Source: Sporodiniella umbellata (Eukaryota > Mucoromycota > Mucoromycetes > Mucorales > Rhizopodaceae). From it: a DNA stretch of 64,000 bases. This document shows positions 31,137 to 42,649 of this stretch, one piece after another. Positions within the stretch are counted from its first letter, which is position 1, and each line of letters opens with the position of its first letter. The notes under the pieces are model-generated. The model saw only the letters and a program-made list of their open reading frames with translations, did not search any database and had not been told where the DNA came from. Where the stretch lies: assembly GCA_025677835.1 (NCBI GenBank), contig JAIXMR010000061.1:1-64000 (forward strand). The letters run 5' to 3'. Both the position numbers and the translations under genes were made by a program.

Positions 31137-33022
31137 TTAAACAGTGGTCTTCTTGGAGAATGTAGATCTGATACGTTGCCAAATCTTTCCAAAACTACCC
31201 CAACCACGAAGGATTTGATAAAGGAGAATGGAGGTGTAAGTAGGGAGGCCAATACCATCCAGTTGAAAGTTGCCCCAAACTAAGGTGGTTTGCATAGCAG
31301 CACCAATAACAACAGGGATACCAGCTACCAACATATTTCGAGAGTCTTTAAAGTCTACTTCATTTTCAACCCAGATTCTAGCACCCGAGACGGTGATCAG
31401 ACCAAACAAAATCATAGAAAGTCCACCAAAAACACCTTCGGGAATTGTGTGGATGGCTATACATTATACTGAGTATTTGTTACGATGGTGATTTTAGACT
31501 ATTTACCAGCACCGAATTTTTGAATGAATCCAAGAAAGATGGCAATGATAGCAGCGATTAAGAAAATCAAAGTAGAAAAGATTTGTGTGACAGCCTAAGA
31601 AAAGATAAATAGGGCGTCAATGTATGTATAGTTACCATGACACCAATGTTTTCAGAGTAAGTGGTGGTACCAGGTCCGCCCCCAGCAGCAGAGACGATAG
31701 TAGCCAAAGCGTCGCCCAAGATAGCTCTTCCGAGGTATCTATCTAAGGGTTTTTCGGCCATAGCACCCACCGCTTTAAGGTGACCGAGATTTTCAGCGAG
31801 AAGAACGACGCAGACAGGCACGATGGTACTGATCGCTTGGCCTTCAAACCTGGGTTTGACAAAGGTAGGAGCAGCAAACCAAGAGGCGTCGTAAACGGCA
31901 GTGTAATCAATGGCAGGACCTGCACCGGACCAACCGACGCCAAAGTTGATTAAATAAGCCACGATCATACCAATTAAGATAGGCATTCTTTTGAGGGCGC
32001 CTGGGGCATAAATCGATATGAGAGAAATAATCATGATGGTGGTAAAAGCCATCCAGCCATCGAACGAAGTCTGGGTGGCACTTCGGAAAGCAGAAGTAGA
32101 GAGGTGAATGCCAATGGTCATGACTACCGATCCTGTGACGACTTTTTATGGGGTTAGAACAAGAGCAACGTACGATTTTTTTTAATGATTTCCTTACCTG
32201 GCGGCATGATGTACTCTATCCATTCATGGCCAGCAAAGAAGATGATCAACCCAATAAAAGCATAAACTATACCACAGATAAGAATACCGCCTGCAGCTAC
32301 ATCTGTGTGTGGATTAAGACCAGCTGTGGGCGAATAATTGTAACCAGTGACGGAGATGACTACGCCAATAAAACCAAAAGAAGAGCCAACATAAGAAGGA
32401 ACTGTTTGTGCCAAAAAAAAAAAAAAAAAAAAAGTAAACAAACACAGCCTTTGAAAACTCATTTTTCCTTACTTTTTCCGCCTGTAATAATGTAAAAGAT
32501 GATAGTTCCTATCCCAGAAAAGAATAGGGCGGCTAGACAAATCCCAAAAAAAAAAAAAAAGAGTTAGGAAGGAGTTACTTTCGGAGTGTTTTTTTTTTTT
32601 TTTTGGCTTTACTATTGGTATCCAATCCCATCATAAGAGGAGCTTATTTAGAGGATATAATTAGTGTCTTTTGGCTTTTGTCTGTAGGTAAGTTACCAAG
32701 AACGGTAGATCCAAACATAGCCAAGACGTGTTGAATCCCCATAAAGAAACATTGGATCACAGGGGGTCTTTCGTCAATGTAAATCACGCCTTTTGAATAG
32801 CAATAAAAAAAAAAAAGAGTCCGGAAAGAAAACCAGTCAGTTTGGCTCTCTTTAGGGCTGTTTCTTTTCTTTACCTGAAGTCTTTAGCTTATACTTGGGG
32901 AAGTAGTTCAAAAAGGTATGTTTTGAAAACAACTTATGTGAGGTAGCCAAATCATGGTGACTAGGCTCGTCTCCGTGATCTTTTAAATCATGGCTATCGA
33001 TGTTCATATTGTACTTTTCCAT
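31137..33022 (-). CDS. NCS2/NAT-family nucleobase permease (UraA-like), with a frameshift in this sequence
   Basis: A plasma-membrane uracil/xanthine-type symporter. Eight exons: 33022-32875, 32789-32697, 32642-32613, 32532-32473, 32401-32198, 32132-31636, 31595-31507 and 31456-31137; about 479 aa expected. Blocks are MGIQHVLAMFGSTVLGAPLM, GKIPSYVGSSFGFIGVVISV, GSVVMTIGIHL, VVLLAENLGHLKAVGAMAEK, the family core GPGTTTYSENIGVM, and IHTIPEGVFGGLSMILFGLI. Exon 7 is 89 nt although its ends require 88. One extra base in the aaag stretch near 31559-31563 shifts the frame between IFSTLIF and LIAAIIAIFLGF. Everything else is intact, so an assembly error is likely, a recent mutation possible. Substrate (uracil, xanthine or uric acid) cannot be set. 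Confidence 0.88.
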
Positions 33023-33076
33023 AGCACAAATAACTCAATCAACTCAATCAACAATCTTAACGAAAAAAGGAAAAAG

Positions 33077-33108
<32 letters not shown>

Positions 33109-33221
33109 AGGAAAAAGAAAAAAAGAGCCATTGGATGTCAAAACTTGCATCCTATTTATTACTTTTTGATTTATTGCTCCGTATTAAACGGCCGTTGTAT
33201 TTTTCTCGATAAGATAAAGGG

Positions 33222-33252
<31 letters not shown>

Positions 33253-34041
33253 TGGAGAAATAAGTAGAGCCCTCTACAGCGATGCACTGCAATTGTTACA
33301 TGCAGACCTTGTACACAAAATGCAAGCTTACCACAAAAAAGCCTTTTACATTCACACAATAAAAAAAAAAAAAAAACAATGTGTGGCTTATACTCCCCCT
33401 CATACTCCTGGTCTGAGGCCATACAAAACATGAATGACCGACCTGATGCATTGACAAACACACCGTTTTTTCTTTGTGGCTTACAGTTGCATTGTTTAAT
33501 CAAGGTTGCCATAAACAGACATCGTGTGAACCACACTGAGTACAAGCTTATAAGAAAAAAAATTTTTTTTCTTATTGGCTCTATAGCTCTTATTTAGGCC
33601 AAAGCATCCCCCCTTTTTTCTTATAAACTGTCGGACATGTTTTGTACAGAACAGAACGAGCCTAAACACGAGATCGTTTGATCATTCTTACATACTGTTT
33701 TTTATTTTAACAGTAACATAAGTCGGTAGTTTAACCCTGGGTGTGGTGGATTCAGGTTGAGCTTGCTAAAAGCAGTTAGAGTTTTTTTTTTTTTTTTTTT
33801 TTTGCTTGCTTGCTTTGTGAATTCTAACGAAGGGCAATCGAGGGCTCAAACGATTTTATTGGTCTAAAGGGGGGCAAGTCCAGTCTTTTTTTGCAGGTAA
33901 TAAACAGGGTGACTAGGCGAGTACCTCACTTTTTGCTTTCTTAATAGAAGCATGAAAAAGAAAAAATGGGTGGACCGGGTTTTGATTATCACTGTTTATA
34001 ATAGGTTGTATATAAAAAAAGGTAACATGAAGGAAAGAATC
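33023..34041. other. Intergenic, about 1 kb, no gene recognised
   Basis: Poly(A) and poly(T) blocks lie at 33077-33120, 33222-33252 and 33782-33803. Frames at 33171-33597 on both strands are open but overlap each other antiparallel and show no family. It contains the NCS2 promoter and, at the right, the 3' UTR of the carrier gene. Confidence 0.5.
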
Positions 34042-35248
34042 TTAAGCCTTCAAAGCAGCACGCTTACGAGCGCCGATCAAGACAAGTACCCAAACAGACC
34101 AATCGAACAGAACTTCCTTAGCCAAGAATAAAAAGGCGGCAGAGAGCACGGATTGGACAATTTTGGAAGAGATGCCCTTGTAAAGACCGGGGACGCCTTC
34201 GGTGGCAATGATCTTTTTGAAGCCATCAAGGATAGAGTCGTATTTTTCATCGCCTTGTCGGCTAACTTGCATGCGAGATTTGATGACGCTAGAAAAATAA
34301 GTGAGTTGAAAACACAGAGCGAGTGTTTGTAGAGATTTACATGTAGGGATAAGTGATGGCAGTGGCACACAGTTTAGAGATGGCACCCAAAAGGAAGAAG
34401 TCAAGGTTGCCCAGGTTTTTCATTTGAGAGAGCTTGTTCTTGGCTTGTTCAAAGACTGTGTATTGGATGATAGGGTTAATGACCAGCACCAAAGCCGCAC
34501 CCACACCAGCATAAAGGCCAGCAAGACCTTCTTTTTGGAGCACTTGGAGACCTTCAGTCAAGGCGTTCACCTTCTCCACGTTTTCTTCCTTCTTTCTTAC
34601 GGTCAAGCGTGTCTAGATTTCTTTTGGTTAGCACAGGTTAGAGAGCCTGTTATTTATTTACGTTCACGGTCCAGATAGGGTGTGTGGCCAGAACGACAGC
34701 ACAGCCAGCAATAGCACCCGAGATCATGGACTCAGAGGTAGACATGGGCTGACCTTTGCCCTTTGCCTTTTCAAAGATAGCCTTGACAGCTTCGTAGCAG
34801 TAATAATAGACACCTAAAGATATCATGTCAGTCTTTTGCCCTTGGCGTGTGGTGTATGTCTTTACCGTTGGTTACGGCGATGCCGAAAACACCTGAGCTT
34901 AAACCGCTGCCCAATCAAATCAGTTACATAATACGTTGCGTTGTCGTTCACTTACGAGTACAATCCCTTAGGACCTTCTCTAGCAAGGATCTTGAAGAAT
35001 GCATCGACGGTGTTCTACAAGATATTAGCCTAGGGCAGTGGGCAGAACAGAGCTTACCTTGTAGGCGTCCTTTCCAGAGTCGTTCTTTTGGACTTGGAGA
35101 CGAGAACTGATGGAGACCAAAGGATAGGTTAAGGCCATGGAGACAATACCTCCACCAGCACCTAACAAAGGGCATCAATAGAGAAAAAAAAAAAAAAAGA
35201 AGATGTTGATAGCTTACCAGAGAGAGCATGAGCAACGTTATCAGACAT
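34042..35248 (-). CDS. Peroxisomal carrier of the PMP34/PMP47 type (SLC25A17-like)
   Basis: A mitochondrial-carrier-fold protein; this subgroup brings ATP and CoA-type nucleotides into peroxisomes. Seven exons (35248-35218, 35161-35058, 35014-34956, 34906-34866, 34813-34662, 34612-34341, 34288-34042) encode 301 aa, three repeats as expected. Repeat signatures are TYPLVSISSRLQVQKND, with GLYSGLSSGVFGIAVTNGVY and YYCYEAVK; THPIWTVNTRLTVRKKEE, with GLAGLYAGVGAALVLVINP; and TYPYIVIKSRMQVSRQGDE. NPIIQYTVFEQ and YPxxxxxxRxQV match PMP47 closely. No presequence. It pairs functionally with peroxisomal lipid oxidation. Confidence 0.9.
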
Positions 35249-35623
35249 GACAAAAATACAGAGAAAGAAAGGTGTGGGTGTGTATTTTTGATGGGTCATT
35301 AATAAAAGGGAGTGGAGAGAGAGGTCTGTGACTTGTTTCTCAGGCCGTGTCAATCGGGGGTTGAACATCAGCATGTGAATCAGAGCCTACAAGGCCAATC
35401 AAGCAATAATGTGGAGTCATCTTCAAAGCCGTTGTATTTTCACATGGCACTTGCGCTTGACAACCGTCGGTAGTTGATTTCGCCAAGTCAAAAAGCCAAA
35501 AGGTGTGAATAAGCAGCAATGCTTGCTCAGTTCTCTAGCACTCCGAAAAATCTTTAAAAGTTTTTTTTTTATTTATTTATTTAATTATTCTTTTCTTCTT
35601 ACACTCGATTCCTTGTATTAAAA
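35249..35623. other. Divergent promoter, PMP47-type carrier / peroxidase
   Basis: 375 bp between divergent start codons. T-rich at 35561-35600 before the peroxidase ATG. No other structure recognised. Two antioxidant/peroxisome-related genes may share it; that link is only positional. Confidence 0.45.
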
Positions 35624-36595
35624 ATGTCCACCTCACATACCTCCCCTGAAAAATACACACAAGTCCGAGAGGACATTGCCAAAGCATTCCCCAAGGAAGA
35701 ATATGACGATGGCTCCTTTGCCCCTGTTGTGTAAGTGGCCGTCCGATCCCAGACGTGTGATTATATTGACCCTTTAGCCCTTAGACTCCGTTTAGCTTGG
35801 CATGCCAGCGGCACCTTTGACAAGCACCACAAAGACGGTGGCAGTGACGGTGCCACCATGCGTTACAAGAGTGAATCTGAAGACCCTGCCAACGCTGGTT
35901 TGGAGCATGCCAGAACCTTCCTAGAGCCTATCAAGGCCAAATACCCCTGGATCACCTATGCCGATTTGTGGACGTAAGTAAAAACGCAGGCATCCACCGC
36001 TTACATGCTCATCGTGTGTTTCTTTTGGATAGACTGGCTGGCTGCGTGGCTGTTGAGCATATGGGCGGCCCCCACATCGAATGGACCGGCGGACGTCGCG
36101 ATAAGAATAACGAAACTGACTGTCCCCCACTTGGCCGTCTTCCTGATGGTGCCTTAGGTAAGGATCACGTGTTGGATGTTTTCGTCACACGTATGGGCTT
36201 CACTGTACGTGAAACCGTGGCCCTGATTGGTGCCCACACCGTCGGTCGCTGCCACAAGGACCGCTCTGGTTTCGACGGACCCTGGACCTATAACCCCACC
36301 CGCTTCTCTAACCAATTGTAAGTACTTATTTCAATCCACACCCAACTCACGCTTCTTTAGCTTCAAACTCTTGATTGGCTTGACCTGGGTCGAAAAGAAA
36401 TGGGATGGACCCAAGCAGTTTGTTGACGAAGATGATGAGCTTATGATGTTGCCTACCGATATTGCTCTTTTGGAGCAACCTTTCCGTGAATATGTTGATC
36501 TTTACGCCCAAGACCAACAAAAGTTCTTTGATGATTTCTCTGACGCTTTCCTCAAATTGATCGAACTGGGCGTCCAGAAGAGAGGAAAATTGTAA
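35624..36595 (+). CDS. Class I haem peroxidase (cytochrome c / ascorbate peroxidase type)
   Basis: Reduces H2O2. Four exons (35624-35730, 35785-35973, 36033-36317, 36361-36595) encode 271 aa. The distal haem site is [13 protein letters not shown] (Arg, Trp and His all present). The proximal site is [12 protein letters not shown]. The GFDGPW motif carries the Trp that forms the radical in cytochrome c peroxidase, and [14 protein letters not shown] is the CCP-type C-terminal block. Exon 2 starts at CCCTTAG|ACTCC; the first TTTAG would add a stop. There is no mitochondrial presequence, so this is the cytosolic CCP/APX-hybrid type. Electron donor not determinable from sequence. Confidence 0.93.
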
Positions 36596-36767
36596 ATTAT
36601 CAACCCACTAGATCTTAATAAACAACCAAAATATACAAGGGTCGTTCTTTTATTCATTTGAAAAACTTTTTTTTTTTTTTTTGGAGAGTCTACACGATAT
36701 AAATAAATACAGATAGAGAATAAAATATACAGGGAATTAAGGATATATAAAATAAATAAAAGACTAA

Positions 36768-39700
36768 TTAACATCGTTTGAGCACCTCATGTGCTTCCCT
36801 AGACCCTTTCTTGGCTGCTAAAATGCACAGCCGATGGGCCTTCTCAAGGTTTGTGTTCACCACACGTCCATGGCGATAGAACTCTGAAAGCTTGAAAAGC
36901 GCTATGGCTTCCTCTTCAGGGTCTACCTCGTCTGAGTCTCTAGAAATCGCTTCTCCATACCAGTAGAAAGCCTCCGCCAAATCCTGTTGAACACCCAGAC
37001 CTTCCTCATAACATTGAGCAACGTCCAGATAAACTGCTTCATGCTTTTGATGGGCAAAGTGGATCAAAGACGCCGCTGCTTCTTGCGGCTGTACAGGTAC
37101 ATCTCCCCAACCATGAAGATGGTAGCGAGCAATCATCATCTGGGGAATGTGCTTTTTATCCTGAGGAGCATGCAGATAGGCGTTTTGAAATAACGTATAG
37201 GATGGGGCATCCGGTTGTTGCAGACTGGCCAGATTGTACTCGGCCTGCCATTGCTCGTCACATACTTGGTTAAACAAGCTAATCGCATAATGGTATCGGT
37301 CCAAGGCAAAACCCAAGTTGGGTGCTTCGAGAATACCATGGTGATGGTAGAGTGCAAGATAGTAAGTAGCCGAGGCATGGCGAGAGACGGAAGCTCGGTT
37401 GAATAAATCATAGGCTGTCTGTAAGTCCTGCGGCACAAGCGTCTGCTCTTCGTCTTCCTCCGCATTCTTACCGTGATGATAGAGTAAGCCAAGCTGGAAT
37501 TGAGCCTCACAAGACCCAAGCTCGGCTGCACTCTTCAGTCTGCGTAGACCTTCTTCTTGTTCGTCAAAATCAACGGCTGTCAGCAACAACATGCCAAGCT
37601 CGACCATCGCTTCTTTGATACCTGAATCAGACGCTGCACGAAAGTACTCTATGCTCAAAGGCAGGTTGGGAGCAAGCAGCTGGTGAGCGCTTTCCGGGTC
37701 GGAGATACCGTGAAGAAAGTACATGCCTAGCTCATAACAAGAGGGTCCATGGGCCTTGGTAGCCAGTTGGTACATCTTGAGAGCTTCCATATCTTTATGG
37801 ATCGAGTTGGCTGGTAAAGACACCCTTTTCTGAGAATACATTTTGGCAATACGGTAATAGGATTCAGGATCACGCGTGGCTTCTGCTGCACGGCTATACC
37901 ATTCATAAGCAATCCCATTGTTTTTCGTAACACCCACTCCATTTTCGTAACATTGACCTAGCATATTATACGCATGTATGCACTGAAGTTCGTTCGCGCA
38001 AAACAAAAGTTCCTATCATACTTCTTTTAGTATCAACAGCATCATCTCAATCTCTTACCTTGAATCCTTTTTCTTGATCTTTGGGTACACCTCCATAGCC
38101 TTCTAGCGAATAACGAGCGCAGAAGAAACGGGCTAAGGCGTGGCCTTGAGAGGCTGCTTTTTGAAAGTGTTCTAGAGCAGCTGCATATTGTTTTTGTTCA
38201 TGCCAGGCTTCAGCCGCATAGACTGTGGCGTCTAAACTTCCCAGGGCGGAAGCCTTTTCAAAAAATGGTATTGCCAAAAGTTTTTCTTCCTCTTCTGCTT
38301 GCCATTGCGAAATCACTTCTTCTTCACACTGGCTGTCATCAGGCGTGGGAAGGTGATTCTGCAGGGTGGAAAACTTGAAACGCGACTTTGTACAACTGTT
38401 GTACGTCTTTCCTAACAAGATCAAAGACTCGATATCATCGGCATTGGCAGCCATGTGAAGATAGTGGAGAGCTTGATCGAGCGTTTCTTGTTGTACAAGG
38501 ATATTGACAAATGGTGCAGCGTGCTGTGTTAGGTAGTGTTGGCCTAATTCCCGCATAGAGGCTACATGGCCCAAAGAAGCTGCGCTCTTCTGGTATTGCC
38601 ACTTTAGATCTTCTTGCCCAATAAGGCCAGCCATTTGAGAGAGAGTCCAAATACTAGGGGCGTGCAACTGGGAAGCGGAGAGTTTGAACCATTCAGTGGC
38701 GGCACGGTCATCCTGCAAATGCCCAAAATCGCCTCGGAGATGAATCATGCCCATGCGATACTGTGCCTCTGTGTAACCCAGATCGGCGCTCTGGCGAAGA
38801 TACTGCAGTGCAAGTAAAACATCCACAGGCACTCGATTACTATAAATCTCATAAAGATGAAAACAAGCAGCGCCATTTTTGCTACCATCAGCAGCTTTTT
38901 GGAGCCATATAAGAGCCTGCATACGATTACTTTCGATACCTAGTCCATTCATATAGCAGTAACCTAAAGGCTCAAAGGCCAGAATGAACTGGTCCTCTAC
39001 AGCCAGCTTCAAAAGCGTCTCAAACGCTTCCTCTAAGCTTACTGCCGTAGTGTAGTCAGACTGAATTGTATTTTCCAAGTTACGCAGAGCCTTCTGGTTC
39101 GCGGCGGGTATATAGCCTATTACAAGTCTAGCGACCATAAGCCGAGCAGTCATTCCAGTCTTGCTTTGAAAGATTCCAGGCACCTTGGAAGCTAAAAGAT
39201 AGTATTTATAGGCTCTTTCAAAGTCTCCTACTTCATAATAGAGCTCAGCAGCAGCAGAGTAAGCGCTAGATAAAAGAAAAGAGTTTAGAAGGTGGTCCCA
39301 GATGAAAAGGCGAGCACTTACAAAGCATAGCCCAACAATGCAGACTTCAAATAGTATTCGGATGCTTTTTCCAAGTTTTTTTCAACACCGTTTCCTTTTC
39401 TATAGCAATGACCGAGAAACGCCATGGCTTCTGCATCATTCTTGAGAGTAGCCTTCTGTAATAGTTGAAAAGCTACGGTGTGGTTTGCTGCTAAACCTTC
39501 ACCAGACATATACATCTTTCCAAGCTCTCTTTGTGCATAGACGTCTTCTCTATCGGCGGCTCTCTTTAACCATTGGACAGCCTTGACAGAGTACTGGCCT
39601 TCAGGATGCAACGTTCTCAATTGAAGATAAATCTTGGCCATGTGGGACATAGCTTCGGTAACACCTTGTTTTGAGGCACGTTCTAGCCAATCCAAAGCGG

Positions 39701-42083
39701 TCTCGATTTGGGGCTGATCCACCCCAATTCCTTTATGATAACACAGACCCAAGGCATACATAGCTCTCGGGTGGCCTTTCAAAGCAGCCTTTTGATACCA
39801 AGGAAAAGCATCCACAGGCCCTTTGTTGGGAATGAGGTAGTTGGACATCATTCCTGCCACCTAAAACAAAACATAAATAAAAAAATAATAAAAAAAAAAA
39901 AGCAGATAGGTTTCTATTCTTAGTAACTCACTGTAAACATTGAGTCAGAATCGCCTAGTTCGGCAGCAGTAGTGAAAAGAAGAAAAGCCTTGACTCGATC
40001 GATCTCACATACGCCTGGGATTCCCTCATCATAGCAAGAGCCCAGCCAATAGAAAGCATCTGGATGTTGAGTGGTCTCTACTAACTCTGTCCAGAGCTTG
40101 AATGAGAGGGAAGGATGGTGAGGGATACCCTGAATGTCGCTTCTTAGATGATATCGGCCCAGAGAAAGCTTAGCCAACTCCATTGGCTCTTTATCACGAA
40201 CAGGATCTGCATTCTCCAAAATCTCTGAGTGAACCTTGAAAGCACTTGCGTGTCGCCCCATGTGCTGCAGCAGTAATGCTTGGTCCATTTTGGCATAGAA
40301 TACATGGGAGCTATCATGCCTTTCAGCCGCTTTGGTATAGTAAGCCAATGCTTTTTCTAAATCTACTTCGACCCCAATACCGTGTTGATGGCAGCGGCCG
40401 AGTAGATCCAAGGCAATCATGTCTTTATTGATAGCGGCACGCTTATACCAGCGGACGGCTTCACGCTCGTTCTTTTGAATACCAGAAGATAAAAGTGGTT
40501 GTTGGTAGAACTGACCCAGGACTCGCTGTGCAAAAGGATAGCCAGCGCTGGCTGAAAGCCGTATGAGCTTTGTTGCCTTGCCGATGTTTTGCTCTTTTCC
40601 AAGTCTACCAAAGTAGTAAACCAGACCTAGAAGGTATTGACCCGCACGGTTGTTCTTTTCGGCGGCTGTTTTATAGTAAAGTAAGGCTGTTTCGTTGTTC
40701 TGGTCGACCCCCACGCCCTTGTCGTACATCATCGCCAATTGAACGTGTGCACGGCTGTTTCCCTAAATAAAGAATGAGCCAAAAGAACAAAGAGTAAGAG
40801 AGCTACCTGTTTTGCAGCTTTGTCTAACCATTGGAGGCCTTGCTCATAGTCATCGCTCATCACATATTGATTACCCAAGGCAGCCTGTGCGTCAGCAAAG
40901 CCTTGTTGGGCACTCTTCTGGTAGTATTCTTTGGCCTTCTTTAAATCTTGAGGAATTTCCAGTCCGCATTCATTGTGAACGCCCATCAGAAATTGGGCAT
41001 ATCTATTTTTATCGCTTTTAAAAAAAATAGCCCCCTTTTTGTTCTGTCTGAGTACCTATTTTTATTTTCAGCGCTCTGTGTCAAGTAGTCCATGCCTTCC
41101 TCTGAGTTTTGCTGGACGCCTTGACCTTGAAATAACATCCGAGCTAACCGACACTGCGCCTCAGCCACCGTATCAGCGATGGACTCATTGGTGGGCTCAT
41201 AGTCATGCGCTGCGCTTTTGAAATATTCAAAGGCCGCCACGTGATCTACGGCTTGAATCGAATGTGGCGGCTTTACAGGAAGACCGTCCAGGTAACAATG
41301 ACCAAGTACGTAGTTTGTTTCGCAAGTAGGGCGAGATTTTAACAATTCAAGGCCACGTTGTTCGTCTTTTGCACATCCTAAGCCAGAAATTAAACACATG
41401 GCAAGATGGACGAGGCCTACAACATCCTGTGATTCTTTGGTGTAGTATTCCATCGCTTTGTAAAAATGAGACCAGTCTTCAGGGTCATTTTGAAGCTGCG
41501 CCTTTTGAAAGGACTGTTTGATGATATGGTATGTCTGGGAAGGGTGATTTTTGAGTTGCGAATGTAAGTTTTTGAGGGATATGATGGGAATGGATGTGGA
41601 AGAGTTAGATGATGAAGTGGAAGAGGCTGTGTAAGGCGTTTCATGCTGATAAATGGATTTTCTAGAGATAGTTGAATGCTCTGTTACCATGGTGAAGGTA
41701 GATGTGTTGACGTCGAATTGCGAAAAAGGCTCGTTGGATAATGCAGTCCATCCGCTGCTCATATTGCTTTTGGGCTGGATGACCATGTCTTCGTTGCTAG
41801 CCATAAACAAGTAGCTGTTGGCAGCCGAAGAAGAGGATGGTAATCTAGATCTTCGCCGGCTTCTAGAGGCCCTTGATGGATAAGACGAGTTGAAAGATCT
41901 ATCATGGTTTGGGCGAACAGCAATTTCGTCATTGTTTATTGTAGGGATATCGTTAGAATGTATTTGTTTGGGCTGCTCAGTTGGTTTTGCCGTTTCTTGT
42001 TTCTTTTTAGGGGTGTTTTTTACTGTGTTCCTTTTTTTCTTGGTAACGTTACTTCTAAGGATTTTACTAGGCTTTGATCCCAT
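36768..42083 (-). CDS. Giant Sel1-repeat protein with N-myristoylation signal
   Basis: Six exons (42083-41056, 41014-40807, 40762-39932, 39860-39322, 39265-38059, 38012-36768) join in phase to 5058 nt and 1685 aa. The first 150 residues are basic and Ser-rich and start MGSKPSKIL, a fit to the myristoylation rule (G2, S6). The rest is an almost unbroken chain of Sel1-like repeats, 35-40 aa each (ALGLCYHKGIGVDQPQIETA, YELGMYFLHGISD and many more), a scaffold fold. Fungal relatives with a shorter array regulate chitin synthase (Skt5/Chs4) or are uncharacterised (Dsf2-like). I see no prenylation CaaX box. Read frame by frame it looks like six separate genes, but the splice sites and phase show one. 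Function unknown. Confidence 0.9.
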
Positions 42084-42565
42084 CTTAGAGGGAAATTGAA
42101 TGAAAAGAAACGGTGGTTATTAAAAAAAAAAAAAAAAGAAAAAAAAAAAAAAATAGGCCAAAAAGGGGTATTGTTTCAAAGAGTGTATTGTATGAAAGAA
42201 GAAGAGAGAAGGAAAAGAAAAAATGAGCAAGTGATTATAACGTGTGTGTAGCAACACAAGTTTTCTCAGTTTTTAATGAAAAAAAAATCTACCTAAATTG
42301 TACATACGAAAAATATTGATTATTTTCAGCTTCAGATCCTCCATGCACTTTTACGTTGTTGCTAAATATCAGATTCAACTGCCCTATCTTCTCTATCTCG
42401 GTGTACAACCAGCTATTTCTATAGTCATGTGTACTATGTTTCATCGTTCCTACACGTTTTCTAATAAAGGCAACCAAAAAACAACTATTGTGCTCACATT
42501 ACACTGCCCACACTTTGATCAATTCTTAACGGCTTGTTGAAGGCTATCGTCATCTACAGTCAGCC

Positions 42566-42602
<37 letters not shown>

Positions 42603-42649
42603 CATGTGACCTGCGCTGAGGGGAAAAAAAGGTCGTTTCAAATAATATT
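42084..42649. other. Intergenic, promoter of the Sel1 gene and 3' flank of OSBP gene
   Basis: 566 bp with poly(A) at 42122-42152 and adjacent T and A runs at 42568-42601. A + strand frame at 42298-42540 is open but matches nothing I know. Confidence 0.5.

Noticed and set aside
33171..33597. Antiparallel open frames between NCS2 and the carrier gene
   Set aside because: Both strands are open over the same stretch, neither matches a family, and the region is interrupted by homopolymers; chance is the simplest reading.
36768..42083. Five or six separate Sel1 genes in tandem
   Set aside because: Every break between the frames is a canonical intron, and all phases sum to one 5058-nt reading frame.
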